From the NCBI GenBank assembly GCA_963624095.1, contig CAVFNZ010000042.1, positions 1 to 18,322 of the forward strand: a DNA stretch of 18,322 bases, written 5' to 3'. The stretch's first letter is position 1; the number at the start of each line of letters is the position of its first letter. Below the pieces are notes generated by a model. That model saw only the letters and a list, made by a program, of their open reading frames with translations, was not told the origin of the DNA and did no database searches. The DNA is from Phocaeicola_A sp963624095 (lineage in GTDB: Bacteria > Bacteroidota > Bacteroidia > Bacteroidales > Bacteroidaceae). Below are positions 1-6,045 of this stretch, one piece after another. The translations under genes and the position numbers were made by a program.

Positions 1-826
1 GCTCATGGCTTGGGGTATTTATTTCTAAAGTTGTTTTCCAGTTCAGCCAAATGCAACGTTTGCACTGATAAGCATCACAGTTACGACAGAGAGGAGCATG
101 ATCCAATCTGTAGAGTTGTGAATTCTTGACATCGAGACCTTCCACAAGGTTACCGATGTCGAAACCATCCGCTTGCTGATAGAAAGCAGGGCATACATAG
201 AACTTCCCATCGGGTGCCAACGTAATACTAGTGTCGCCTGCTCCACAATTGTTCATTTTGTCGAGCATCATGCGATCAGTCAGCAGGTTCAGCTGTATCG
301 TCTTTCCCGTCAAGAGAATCCTTTCCATCTCGTTCCCCAAAGGCTGTAGCATGGCAGCGTAGGCCTTGAAGTCTTCTTCCGTGAACGACTCAATATCAGT
401 GATGACAATATTCAGTCGTACTCTATATATTAGTCGTCCCACTTTACGTAATAAAGAGAAAAGATTATCCGCCTGTGCGAAAAGCGTTTGCTTGTCTACT
501 CTCAGAACGTACGAGGCAGCCACTACGAAACCAATGTAATCAGTCGCCTCGTTGATGTTGTTAAACACAATCACATCAGCGGCCCTTGATTTATAGCTAT
601 TCAGTTGTATTTTGATGTGGTCGATACTTTCTATCGTCTCCTGATATTCTTTTGGAAGCGCATAGGGCGGATAAACAAATTGAATGTTGAGATTCTCCTT
701 CATTGCAAACAGAATACCTGCCTTCAGCGTCTCCAACGGAATCGGACGTTTCTTCGTTTTTCGATTGTTATAGTGACAGAATGATACTGAAGTATCATCA
801 AGCAGAATGACTAAATATTGTATCAT
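1..826 (-). CDS. CXXX repeat peptide maturase, SPASM-like, no radical SAM motif (C-terminus outside window)
   Basis: I translated this frame by hand from ATG at 826 and it stays open for 275 codons to the window edge, so the C-terminus is missing. The last 80 residues look like a SPASM/twitch auxiliary iron-sulfur region: Asn-Asn-Cys-Gly-Ala-Gly, then Pro-Asp-Gly-Lys-Phe-Tyr-Val-Cys-Pro, then Leu-Cys-Arg-Asn-Cys-Asp-Ala-Tyr-Gln-Cys-Lys-Arg-Cys. The N-terminal part has no CxxxCxxC, so it should not bind the catalytic SAM cluster. Its start overlaps the stop of the radical SAM gene by four bases (ATGA), which points to translational coupling. From memory this matches the 'CXXX repeat peptide maturase' family found next to CXXX-repeat precursors. 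A role as partner or recognition subunit for the radical SAM enzyme is inference. The coding frame is certain; the family name is likely. Confidence 0.85.
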   Translation of the reverse strand, partial: MIQYLVILLDDTSVSFCHYNNRKTKKRPIPLETLKAGILFAMKENLNIQFVYPPYALPKEYQETIESIDHIKIQLNSYKSRAADVIVFNNINEATDYIGFVVAASYVLRVDKQTLFAQADNLFSLLRKVGRLIYRVRLNIVITDIESFTEEDFKAYAAMLQPLGNEMERILLTGKTIQLNLLTDRMMLDKMNNCGAGDTSITLAPDGKFYVCPAFYQQADGFDIGNLVEGLDVKNSQLYRLDHAPLCRNCDAYQCKRCIWLNWKTTLEINTPSHE

Positions 827-2025
827 GCTTCACCTCCTTTCTCCTCTTTACGGTAGAGTTTGTTCCAATAGTAATTATTGGCGCGCACGTGTGCTTTGTG
901 CATCTTACAGATGGCGGTGGAACGCTGATAGATAGTAGGCGTATCCGCAGCATCGTAGTTCTCGCCTTGACACCAAGCACAGCCCTCAGCCACTTCGCAG
1001 TCGATACACTCCTGCGTGGACTGTGTACAACGATCGAGTGTGAGGAACGGGCGTAACTTGTTTTTGTCGATGCCACTATGAATATCACCGATTATCCATG
1101 CCTTCTTACTGCGCAACGAATACTGAGCAAATCGTGTACAAGGATAGAAGTTTCCCTCTGCGTCCACAGCGAGCATCATGCCAGCACCGCACCAGTTACC
1201 ATTCTGCAACTTACAATCCATAGGTTTGCCGATGTGCTCAGAGAAGAATGAGCACGAGTATTCTTCGTAGTAGCTACCATCGATGATGACATCGGCCAAC
1301 TGCACCAATTGATCCTCGAAGAGTTTTTCGTCACCTTCTTTCCAAACGTCCTCAAATACGCAGTTAATGTTCACCTCGTGTATACCGAGACTATAAAGAT
1401 GTAGCACGCTGTCCTTTATATAAGGGATGTCGGTACTACTAATGGTCACTTTCGTTCCTGCGCCAGGGAATTGTTCCAACCACAGTGGGATGTTCTTCAC
1501 CACATCTTCGTATGAGCCTTTTTCTTCTTCCGGATTCGGCATGATACCTCGTTCCATCTCTTTGGTTTTCCAAATACGGTTGAGGTCATGCTTCTGCTTC
1601 GTTCCATCAATCGTAATGCCGATAGAAAGGTGTTCGCGGTTCTTTTGTATGAACTGCTGTACCTTCTCGGAGTTGTAGTTAATCCCATTGGTAGAGAACG
1701 AGAAACGGAAGGAGTTGAACCAGTGATGGTCTCTGCGGAACATCTCCGTCTTCAGGTAATCGCAAATCTTGTCGATAAGGTCTATCTCCAGAAAAGGTTC
1801 TCCGCCAATGAAGTCCCATATCACACTCTCCTCTTTCATCTCCTCTTCATGATCGAGGATATAGTCTATGGCAGCCTTTGCCACCTCCCAGGACATTCGC
1901 TCCTTCGAGTTCTTCCCTACGAGGTAACAATACTTGCAAGCCAGTTGACAGTCCTTGGTAACGATGAACGTAATGTTCTTTGCTCGACCATCTTGCCATT
2001 GTCTACTTTCCGAATCTAAAATCAT
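823..2025 (-). CDS. Radical SAM/SPASM peptide maturase, CXXX-repeat target family
   Basis: This 400-aa enzyme has the radical SAM cluster motif Cys-26/Cys-30/Cys-33 (CQLACKYC) and a GGEPFLE SAM-binding motif at 74-80. A Cys-rich SPASM domain covers residues 271-373, with Cys at 271, 279, 296, 333, 340, 343, 349, 352 and 373 for auxiliary 4Fe-4S clusters. Such enzymes install radical-derived crosslinks, often thioethers from Cys, in ribosomal peptides. The gene starts 12 bases after the stop of a Cys-every-four precursor, which is the obvious substrate, and its stop overlaps the next maturase gene. From memory it matches the 'radical SAM peptide maturase, CXXX-repeat target' family. The reaction and crosslink partners are not visible from sequence. 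The protein is probably cytoplasmic and acts before export. Confidence 0.93.
   Translation of the reverse strand: MILDSESRQWQDGRAKNITFIVTKDCQLACKYCYLVGKNSKERMSWEVAKAAIDYILDHEEEMKEESVIWDFIGGEPFLEIDLIDKICDYLKTEMFRRDHHWFNSFRFSFSTNGINYNSEKVQQFIQKNREHLSIGITIDGTKQKHDLNRIWKTKEMERGIMPNPEEEKGSYEDVVKNIPLWLEQFPGAGTKVTISSTDIPYIKDSVLHLYSLGIHEVNINCVFEDVWKEGDEKLFEDQLVQLADVIIDGSYYEEYSCSFFSEHIGKPMDCKLQNGNWCGAGMMLAVDAEGNFYPCTRFAQYSLRSKKAWIIGDIHSGIDKNKLRPFLTLDRCTQSTQECIDCEVAEGCAWCQGENYDAADTPTIYQRSTAICKMHKAHVRANNYYWNKLYRKEEKGGEA
831..840 (-). promoter_or_regulatory. Strong Shine-Dalgarno for the second maturase
   Basis: On the minus strand AAAGGAGGTG stands four bases before the ATG at 826, inside the last codons of the radical SAM gene. 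Bacteroidetes usually initiate without a strong Shine-Dalgarno, so this near-perfect match stands out. It supports the 826 start and suggests the second maturase is made at a high rate relative to its upstream partner. Confidence 0.7.
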
Positions 2026-2037
2026 AATTTACGTTAC

Positions 2038-2502
2038 TTAAAAAAGACTTAACCCTCCTTTGCAGCTAGAATGACAAGATTCCGAACAAATTTGTGAACA
2101 ATTACGTGAACAACGACCACCACATGACTTATCACAATAAAATGCGCAAGCCACTTGGCATTCGGTAACGCAATTTGAATGGCAAGATCTGTAATAGCCT
2201 CCACTACAGTCTTCTGAACATTGCTTGTTGCATTTTACGAAACATGTATTTGCACATCCATAGTCACAATTGCCAAAACAAGTCCCTTCACACTTCACTC
2301 TACAACCATTAGTACAGAGTTTCGTACAGGTGTTTTCACATCCCCATTTGCACACTCCGCCACAACCCATTAAAGGTTCTGTCGAAGATGTTTTAGTCAT
2401 TGATTGGAGGCCTTGGGGAATTAGCATATACCCCAAGATAGGCAGCATAGCTCTTGCCGCATTCTTGAAGAATTCTCTTCTAGACTGAATATTCTTACTC
2501 AT
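2038..2502 (-). CDS. Precursor peptide: Cys-Xaa-Xaa-Xaa repeat radical SAM target
   Basis: This 154-aa protein is the likely substrate of the neighbouring maturases. Residues 1-46 form a leader containing Ser-Arg-Arg-Glu-Phe-Phe-Lys (7-13) followed by a moderately hydrophobic stretch (about 17-32), which looks like a twin-arginine signal. From Cys-47 to Cys-147 a cysteine falls at every fourth residue: 26 register positions, 25 of them Cys, the exception being Tyr-103 (Gly-Gly-Tyr-Tyr-Arg segment). Residues between the cysteines are small or polar. The C-terminal tail is Lys-Gly-Gly-Leu-Ser-Leu-Phe. The start codon overlaps the stop of the 69-aa gene (ATGA), so translation is probably coupled. 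The order small protein, precursor, radical SAM, second maturase matches a RiPP operon. A metallothionein-like metal binder is possible but explains the neighbours less well. Product structure and function are unknown. Confidence 0.92.
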   Translation of the reverse strand: MSKNIQSRREFFKNAARAMLPILGYMLIPQGLQSMTKTSSTEPLMGCGGVCKWGCENTCTKLCTNGCRVKCEGTCFGNCDYGCANTCFVKCNKQCSEDCSGGYYRSCHSNCVTECQVACAFYCDKSCGGRCSRNCSQICSESCHSSCKGGLSLF

Positions 2503-2708
2503 ACTAAACTTGCTTCTATCTTTTGAATGTTTTTTATGGGAAGTCCCACGGTCTTATCGGAGATATTCAGAATCATTCTCAATTCTCCCGTCCCACTATT
2601 TACTTGGTTTTTTATCCACTTACCACATATTTTATCATTTTCTCTTGTGGTAATACAGATACATTTTCCCATAAGATTTTTGTACATTTCGAGTTCTTCT
2701 ATTGTCAT
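2499..2708 (-). CDS. CXXX repeat peptide modification system protein (69 aa)
   Basis: This is a small 69-aa protein whose stop overlaps the precursor start by four bases. It has a short helical N-terminus, a Cys-Ile-Cys at 16-18 and a Cys at 28, then beta-rich sequence ending in an Ile-Lys-Asn-Ile-Gln-Lys-Ile-Glu segment. From memory it resembles the small family annotated only as 'CXXX repeat peptide modification system protein', always found beside CXXX-repeat precursors. Its size and position suit a leader-binding or chaperone-like role comparable to the small recognition domains of other RiPP systems, but that is inference. There is no signal peptide or membrane segment. Confidence 0.8.
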   Translation of the reverse strand: MTIEELEMYKNLMGKCICITTRENDKICGKWIKNQVNSGTGELRMILNISDKTVGLPIKNIQKIEASLV

Positions 2709-2745
2709 CTATATACTTTCTTTAAAGGTTAAAGCATTCCGAAAA

Positions 2746-2994
2746 TCAATCCTTTATAGTTAGCGTGCCAAAATCCCCTTTTATAACAATAGAATGAGGA
2801 TATACTCCTTGTTGCTTGTTCGGAATTTGACTCATGCGCTCCTTGATTGCATCATCTGCAATCCCCCAGGCCACTAAAGGGTCGGAATCAACAGTCAACT
2901 CTGCTGTAGACAGGAAAGAACACTCGTATGACTTTTGCCGATAAATAAAAGTCACGGTGTAAGTGTGGAAACCACAGTTTAAATCTTGTGCCAT
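2746..2994 (-). CDS. Small protein of unknown function, first gene of the CXXX-repeat operon (82 aa)
   Basis: I do not recognise this family. The frame is open from 3063, but the predicted promoter start site near 3027 lies inside that longer frame. I therefore choose the internal ATG at 2994, giving 82 aa that begin Met-Ala-Gln-Asp-Leu-Asn. The protein has alternating polar/hydrophobic stretches typical of a small alpha/beta fold: an early beta-rich part, a central helix with Asp-Asp-Ala-Ile-Lys-Glu-Arg, and a terminal beta strand. It has only two cysteines and no repeat, signal peptide or membrane segment. It precedes the 69-aa gene by 37 bases in the same direction, so it is probably co-transcribed with the peptide operon. 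An immunity, regulatory or maturation-accessory role is possible, but nothing in the sequence decides between them. Confidence 0.65.
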   Translation of the reverse strand: MAQDLNCGFHTYTVTFIYRQKSYECSFLSTAELTVDSDPLVAWGIADDAIKERMSQIPNKQQGVYPHSIVIKGDFGTLTIKD

Positions 2995-3033
2995 AATGTA
3001 ACAAAAAAAAGTAAGTCCGCGACTCCAAACAGG

Positions 3034-3064
3034 CAAATTATAAATTCTTTTCCATACATACAAA
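3034..3064 (-). promoter_or_regulatory. Bacteroides-type promoter of the CXXX-repeat peptide operon
   Basis: Minus-strand TTTG (3064-3061) is followed after 19 bases by ATAATTTG (3041-3034). The second element matches the Bacteroides -7 consensus TAnnTTTG except in its first two bases. Spacing is ideal. The predicted start near 3027 gives a leader of about 32 bases to the ATG at 2994. It lies directly behind the terminator at 3062-3100. Confidence 0.55.
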
Positions 3065-3100
3065 AAAAACGTGGAGCCGATTTGTCACTCGTTCCACGTT
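3062..3100 (-). terminator. Rho-independent terminator directly upstream of the peptide operon promoter
   Basis: On the minus strand the perfect 8-bp arms AACGTGGA and TCCACGTT (plus 3100-3093 and 3075-3068) enclose a 17-base loop and run into a tract of eight T. This is a classic intrinsic terminator. No protein gene ends just before it, so it either closes the putative non-coding transcript from 3384 or insulates the peptide operon. Confidence 0.75.
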
Positions 3101-3384
3101 CAGAAGGCCTTCGCATTGCCCGGATCCTCGAAACGAGCAACAGAAAGCCCCACGCTGTGCAAGTATGTAAGACCGACACGCTCAAACAAATCCACAACGA
3201 TGCGGACTCAGTCTGAAATGTTGGCATACTATACACCCATGAAGCGTCTCCGTTGCTTTGCTTTTGAGAATCCTTGAAGTTGCGAAGTTCTCTGAACGTC
3301 AAAACCAAAGCGTACAAAAACGCCTTTTCAATATGTATATCTACCCTCTAAACGTCACCTTTTAGGTAGTCATGTCAAGTGTAG
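3062..3384 (-). ncRNA. Candidate non-coding transcription unit of about 320 nt
   Basis: A Bacteroides-type promoter at 3391-3420 and an intrinsic terminator at 3062-3100 bracket this stretch on the minus strand. No reading frame both starts and stops convincingly between them. The longest minus-strand frame (from 3317) runs through the terminator, and others such as the one at the ATG near 3375 last only a few codons. A small regulatory RNA or a decayed gene are both possible. I recognise no known RNA family. Confidence 0.35.
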
Positions 3385-3390
3385 ATGTTG

Positions 3391-3420
3391 CAAATATAGT
3401 GAATTTATCGGTACCACAAA
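3391..3420 (-). promoter_or_regulatory. Predicted Bacteroides-type promoter
   Basis: The minus strand reads TTTG (3420-3417), 18 bases, then TATATTTG (3398-3391), a full match to TAnnTTTG. Spacing is one base shorter than usual. No gene with a plausible start lies close downstream, which is the basis for the candidate RNA call. Confidence 0.45.
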
Positions 3421-3596
3421 TGTTTTTGAGAAAAAACATGGTTTTCAATCAATCACAAGAACGGCCTCATGCTGAAACCTGAGCGTAGATGGTACTCGCA
3501 CTCTTCACCAACCGCCACAACGATGTGGAAACAATTCATTACGTGAAGTAATTTACGATGTGAATCCTGCCAAACAAGTTGGCTAGTACCTATTTT

Positions 3597-3650
3597 AAAA
3601 AAAGAAGTCTGTTACCGAACGATGTGGATTATCGTTTCAATAACAGACTT
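3597..3650 (-). terminator. Terminator of the Rpn-family gene
   Basis: Perfect 10-bp arms AAGTCTGTTA (3605-3614) and TAACAGACTT (3641-3650), plus an inner AACGAT/ATCGTT pairing, are followed on the minus strand by seven T. It lies 42 bases after the stop of the Rpn-family gene. Because T also follows the other arm weakly, limited bidirectional action is possible. Confidence 0.85.
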
Positions 3651-3691
3651 TCTCAGCATGGTTTTATGCAATCTTTGTCGTTGTAATACCA

Positions 3692-4627
3692 TTAGTCGAA
3701 CAACTCTTTGATTTCGGACTCGGACAAACCGGTGAAGAGGGAGATTTGCCGAATGTCCACCTCAGCCGCTATCATCTTTCGGGCGATAGCTTGCCTCTCC
3801 GTCGTCTGGCCTTCGGCTTTACCACGTTCAAGACCTTTGGCCATTCCTTCCGCACGTCCTTTCGCCCGACCTTCCGCAAGGCCCTCCTGCCGGGCATTGC
3901 CAAGCACGTCGTTCTGTATCATGATGGCATTGACGTGCTCATCGTAGGAATAGCGTTCCGCTTTCGACATGGAGTAATATTTCAGCTTCTCACGGGCCTC
4001 CTGCAGACCGGGAGCCTTGGTGTCGGGAGCTATGTATCCGTTCTTCAGATATTCCATCCATTCGTTGAGAGGAGATTTCGAGGCTTTATTGAAGTCAAAC
4101 TCGTTGATGCGAACAAGAATATAGGTAGGGAATATCTCCTCCGGCTGCTTCCGCACGATGGTATTCTTCTCCTTTGTACTGATTTCGAGACTATCGCCTG
4201 TGTTCAGTCCAATGAACCGGTTCTGTCCCTTATAAATGTAGTCACTGCCCTTGCCGATGTCGAAATAGAGGATGCTGATGGAATAGACCTTCTTCACTTC
4301 GCGGTAGGTATTGCCGAGACGGATGTGTTCCGTGATGGCTTTGGCTACCCCATAGAGCACCCGTTCGAGATAATACAACTCGCTGGTGTTCTGCACCTCC
4401 ACGATGATTATCTCATCCTTGTTGTTCTTGGCCTTTATGTCCACTCGGTTGAATTTATCTTCTGGAGACTCCTGATTGCCCTCGCTTTCGAGTATCTCTA
4501 TAATCTTTATCGGCTCACCGATAAACACGGTCAGAAACCCTTCGAGCACATCAAAGTTAGCCTTCTGACGGAGCAACCGCTTGATAGCCCAGTCGAACCG
4601 GATATATCTGTCATTGATTTCGTCCAT
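3692..4627 (-). CDS. Rpn family / PD-(D/E)XK nuclease family protein
   Basis: This 311-aa protein matches the large Bacteroidetes family annotated as 'Rpn family recombination-promoting nuclease/putative transposase' or PD-(D/E)XK nuclease transposase. The N-terminal Phe-Asp-Trp-Ala-Ile-Lys-Arg-Leu segment (11-18) is typical. Catalytic residues are visible as Asp-63 in Arg-Val-Asp-Ile-Lys and Glu-77/Gln-79 in Val-Glu-Val-Gln. The C-terminus (about 240-270) has Gly-Arg-Ala-Glu-Gly-type low-complexity repeats, then a short helical domain (Ile-Ser-Leu-Phe-Thr-Gly-Leu-Ser) that often follows them. Family members nick or cut DNA and raise recombination, but most copies are of unknown biological role. 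The gene stands alone with its own promoter and terminator. I see no terminal inverted repeats or target duplication, so it is not part of a visible insertion sequence. Confidence 0.9.
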   Translation of the reverse strand: MDEINDRYIRFDWAIKRLLRQKANFDVLEGFLTVFIGEPIKIIEILESEGNQESPEDKFNRVDIKAKNNKDEIIIVEVQNTSELYYLERVLYGVAKAITEHIRLGNTYREVKKVYSISILYFDIGKGSDYIYKGQNRFIGLNTGDSLEISTKEKNTIVRKQPEEIFPTYILVRINEFDFNKASKSPLNEWMEYLKNGYIAPDTKAPGLQEAREKLKYYSMSKAERYSYDEHVNAIMIQNDVLGNARQEGLAEGRAKGRAEGMAKGLERGKAEGQTTERQAIARKMIAAEVDIRQISLFTGLSESEIKELFD

Positions 4628-4649
4628 CTCTTTACGCTTTTATTCCCTG

Positions 4650-4681
4650 CAAATATATGCTTTAGTTTTGAAAAAAGCAAA
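4650..4681 (-). promoter_or_regulatory. Promoter of the Rpn-family gene
   Basis: Minus-strand TTTG (4681-4678), 20 bases, then TATATTTG (4657-4650), a full TAnnTTTG match. The predicted start near 4643 leaves a short leader of about 16 bases to the ATG at 4627. Confidence 0.75.
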
Positions 4682-4745
4682 TTGTGAACATTTCACCGAC
4701 AGTTGTCAGACCGCCCTCTTCGCATGAACGAATTCTGATTCCATA

Positions 4746-4767
4746 GGCCATTGATTTTTCAACGGCC
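4746..4767 (-). terminator. Weak hairpin after the cobC-like gene
   Basis: GGCCGTTG and CAATGGCC (one G-T wobble) pair around an AAAAAT loop 13 bases after the stop at 4781, on the minus strand. There is no T-run after it, so it may be a weak or Rho-assisted terminator or an RNA-stabilising hairpin at the end of the five-gene operon. Confidence 0.4.
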
Positions 4768-4780
4768 AGTGAACGGTTGG

Positions 4781-5323
4781 TCAACGACAACGCTTCATCA
4801 GTTCAATCTCAACCGCTCCGCCGTAGGGTGTCAGGTGGGCAAAGGCTCCTTCCACGGTGTATACTCCGGCATAGACTTGGGCGCAACCTATCACACCACC
4901 ATGCACGAAGAGAGCCACTTGTCGGTACGGCTGAGTGCGCAGCTCGTCGAGGAACTCAGCCACACGGACATATTGTTGGGCGAAGGACTCGCCTCCCGTG
5001 GCCGCCACGTTCTGATAGTCGGCGTACCAAAGTTGTAGGCGCGGGTCGGTGATTTCGTTAAACTTCCGCATCTCCCACTCCCCGAAGTTGAGTTCCTTCA
5101 GCCGCGCGTCGCGCTCCGCGTCGCCATAGCCACAATAGGCAGCCAACTTCACGCAACGGCTCAGCGGACTCATGTAGACTTTGTCGAACGTCTTTCCACG
5201 GAGCGTCTGTCGGGTTAGTTCAGCCTCTTCGGCAAAGGTGGAACGTACGGGAACGTCCGTCTGCCCATAGCAGGTGCCGGGAGCTACGTCCACCGATGTA
5301 TGTCTGATAAGTGTCAGTCGCAT
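4781..5323 (-). CDS. cobC: Histidine phosphatase, probable alpha-ribazole phosphatase (CobC-like)
   Basis: This 180-aa protein has the phosphoglycerate-mutase-like fold. Arg-7/His-8 in Leu-Ile-Arg-His-Thr form the phospho-accepting motif, with Arg-56 in Ser-Pro-Leu-Ser-Arg-Cys, Glu-82 in Phe-Gly-Glu-Trp-Glu and the second catalytic His-141 in Val-His-Gly-Gly. The length and the 'CYGQTDVP' and 'KELNFGEWE' segments fit CobC, which removes phosphate from alpha-ribazole-5'-phosphate (or from cobalamin-phosphate) in nucleotide-loop assembly. The gene overlaps the upstream membrane-protein gene by 10 bases and is last in the operon. The rest of a cob operon (cobU, cobT, cobS) is not here, so a generic phosphatase role remains possible. 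The fold assignment is firm, the substrate moderately so. Confidence 0.82.
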   Translation of the reverse strand: MRLTLIRHTSVDVAPGTCYGQTDVPVRSTFAEEAELTRQTLRGKTFDKVYMSPLSRCVKLAAYCGYGDAERDARLKELNFGEWEMRKFNEITDPRLQLWYADYQNVAATGGESFAQQYVRVAEFLDELRTQPYRQVALFVHGGVIGCAQVYAGVYTVEGAFAHLTPYGGAVEIELMKRCR

Positions 5324-6045
5324 AGTTTGTTATTGTGTAGCATTCGTAACAGTTTTCCGACGAGCGGAATGTAATAAATCGCATAGCTGATAAGGCGCAT
5401 ACCATCCTTCCCTATCCCGAAGTACACGTCCAGCAGAGCGGTTTGCAGCGTACCCAAGAAGAGGGATGTCACCAGGAGATAGATGAAGTAATCGATGAAG
5501 CGTATCGGTAGACGGCTCATGCCGACAAGGATGTCGCGGTCGTTGCGGAATGTTCCCGAAGCGATGCCGAACAAGGTACCGGGAAGCATGAACGCCAAGG
5601 CGACGATGGGTACAATTCCCTCGATGAAGGGCGACCGGTTGAGCGTGCCCGTGACACCCAACAGGATGGCAAACGGTGAGAAAGTGGCCACGGCGACGCA
5701 TACCACATAGACGATGAAGGCAAGAACCGCCAGCTGCAACGCCCTGCGCTGCCTGTGCGACAAGTACGTCCGACCTCTCCACAATTGCAGTTGTCGCAGC
5801 AATGTCTTCAGCATTCCGGAGGCGTAAGCGAGACTGATTCCCGTCAGCAGAACGAACACAGGGATGAGGGGTGACTGACGCAGATGTTCCATGGCATGGC
5901 GCAAGGTCAACCGAACGCCTTCGACACTGAGCATATTCTGCACGGGCCAACCATTGACGCTCCCTATCCACGAGAGGAGGACGAGCGACAAGGTGGCGAT
6001 GAACAGCAACGTGGCCGGATGAGGCATGTACACCCTATTCTTCAT
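5314..6045 (-). CDS. Small integral membrane protein resembling the N-terminal part of AbgT transporters
   Basis: This is a hydrophobic protein of 243 aa from the start chosen here, with about five to six membrane segments. Its early part (Pro-His-Pro-Ala-Thr-Leu-Leu-Phe-Ile, then Gln-Asn-Met-Leu-Ser-Val-Glu-Gly-Val) closely recalls AbgT family p-aminobenzoyl-glutamate/drug transporters, where Pro-His-Pro and Asn-Leu-Leu-Ser-Val-Glu-Gly occur in that order. True AbgT proteins are about 500 aa, so this is roughly half-length, and transport activity is unproven. The frame is open from 6084. I chose ATG 6045 because it overlaps the response-regulator stop by 11 bases behind a GGAGGAGG stretch, but ATG 6027 is also plausible. 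The gene overlaps both neighbours, which implies co-translation with the regulator and the phosphatase. Function is unknown. Confidence 0.75.
   Translation of the reverse strand: MKNRVYMPHPATLLFIATLSLVLLSWIGSVNGWPVQNMLSVEGVRLTLRHAMEHLRQSPLIPVFVLLTGISLAYASGMLKTLLRQLQLWRGRTYLSHRQRRALQLAVLAFIVYVVCVAVATFSPFAILLGVTGTLNRSPFIEGIVPIVALAFMLPGTLFGIASGTFRNDRDILVGMSRLPIRFIDYFIYLLVTSLFLGTLQTALLDVYFGIGKDGMRLISYAIYYIPLVGKLLRMLHNNKLCD

Larger units (their letters stand above)
3104..3691. other. Gene-poor interval of nearly 600 bases
   Basis: I find no supportable protein gene on either strand. The interval holds the body of the candidate non-coding unit (3104-3384), its promoter (3391-3420), a featureless AT-rich stretch (3421-3596) with one small inverted repeat (ATTAC/GTAAT near 3539-3553), and the Rpn terminator (3597-3650). 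Open frames on the plus strand (76 and 68 codons near 2986-3277) lack credible start signals and cross the terminator hairpin. Confidence 0.6.

Noticed and set aside
2038..2502. Metallothionein or keratin-like structural protein
   Set aside because: The Cys-rich part alone would allow it, but the overlapping radical SAM and SPASM-like maturase genes and the leader sequence fit a modified peptide precursor better.
2979..3317. 112-codon minus-strand open frame between the RiPP operon and the Rpn gene
   Set aside because: It runs straight through an intrinsic terminator and into the predicted promoter of the next operon, overlaps the 82-aa gene in another frame, and its composition looks non-coding.
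3597..4681. Insertion sequence around the Rpn 'transposase'
   Set aside because: The gene's flanks are an ordinary promoter and terminator; I found no terminal inverted repeats or target-site duplication, and this family is not usually IS-borne.
3746..4687. 313-codon plus-strand open frame opposite the Rpn-family gene
   Set aside because: The minus-strand protein has clear nuclease motifs, a promoter and a terminator; the plus-strand frame is its antisense shadow.
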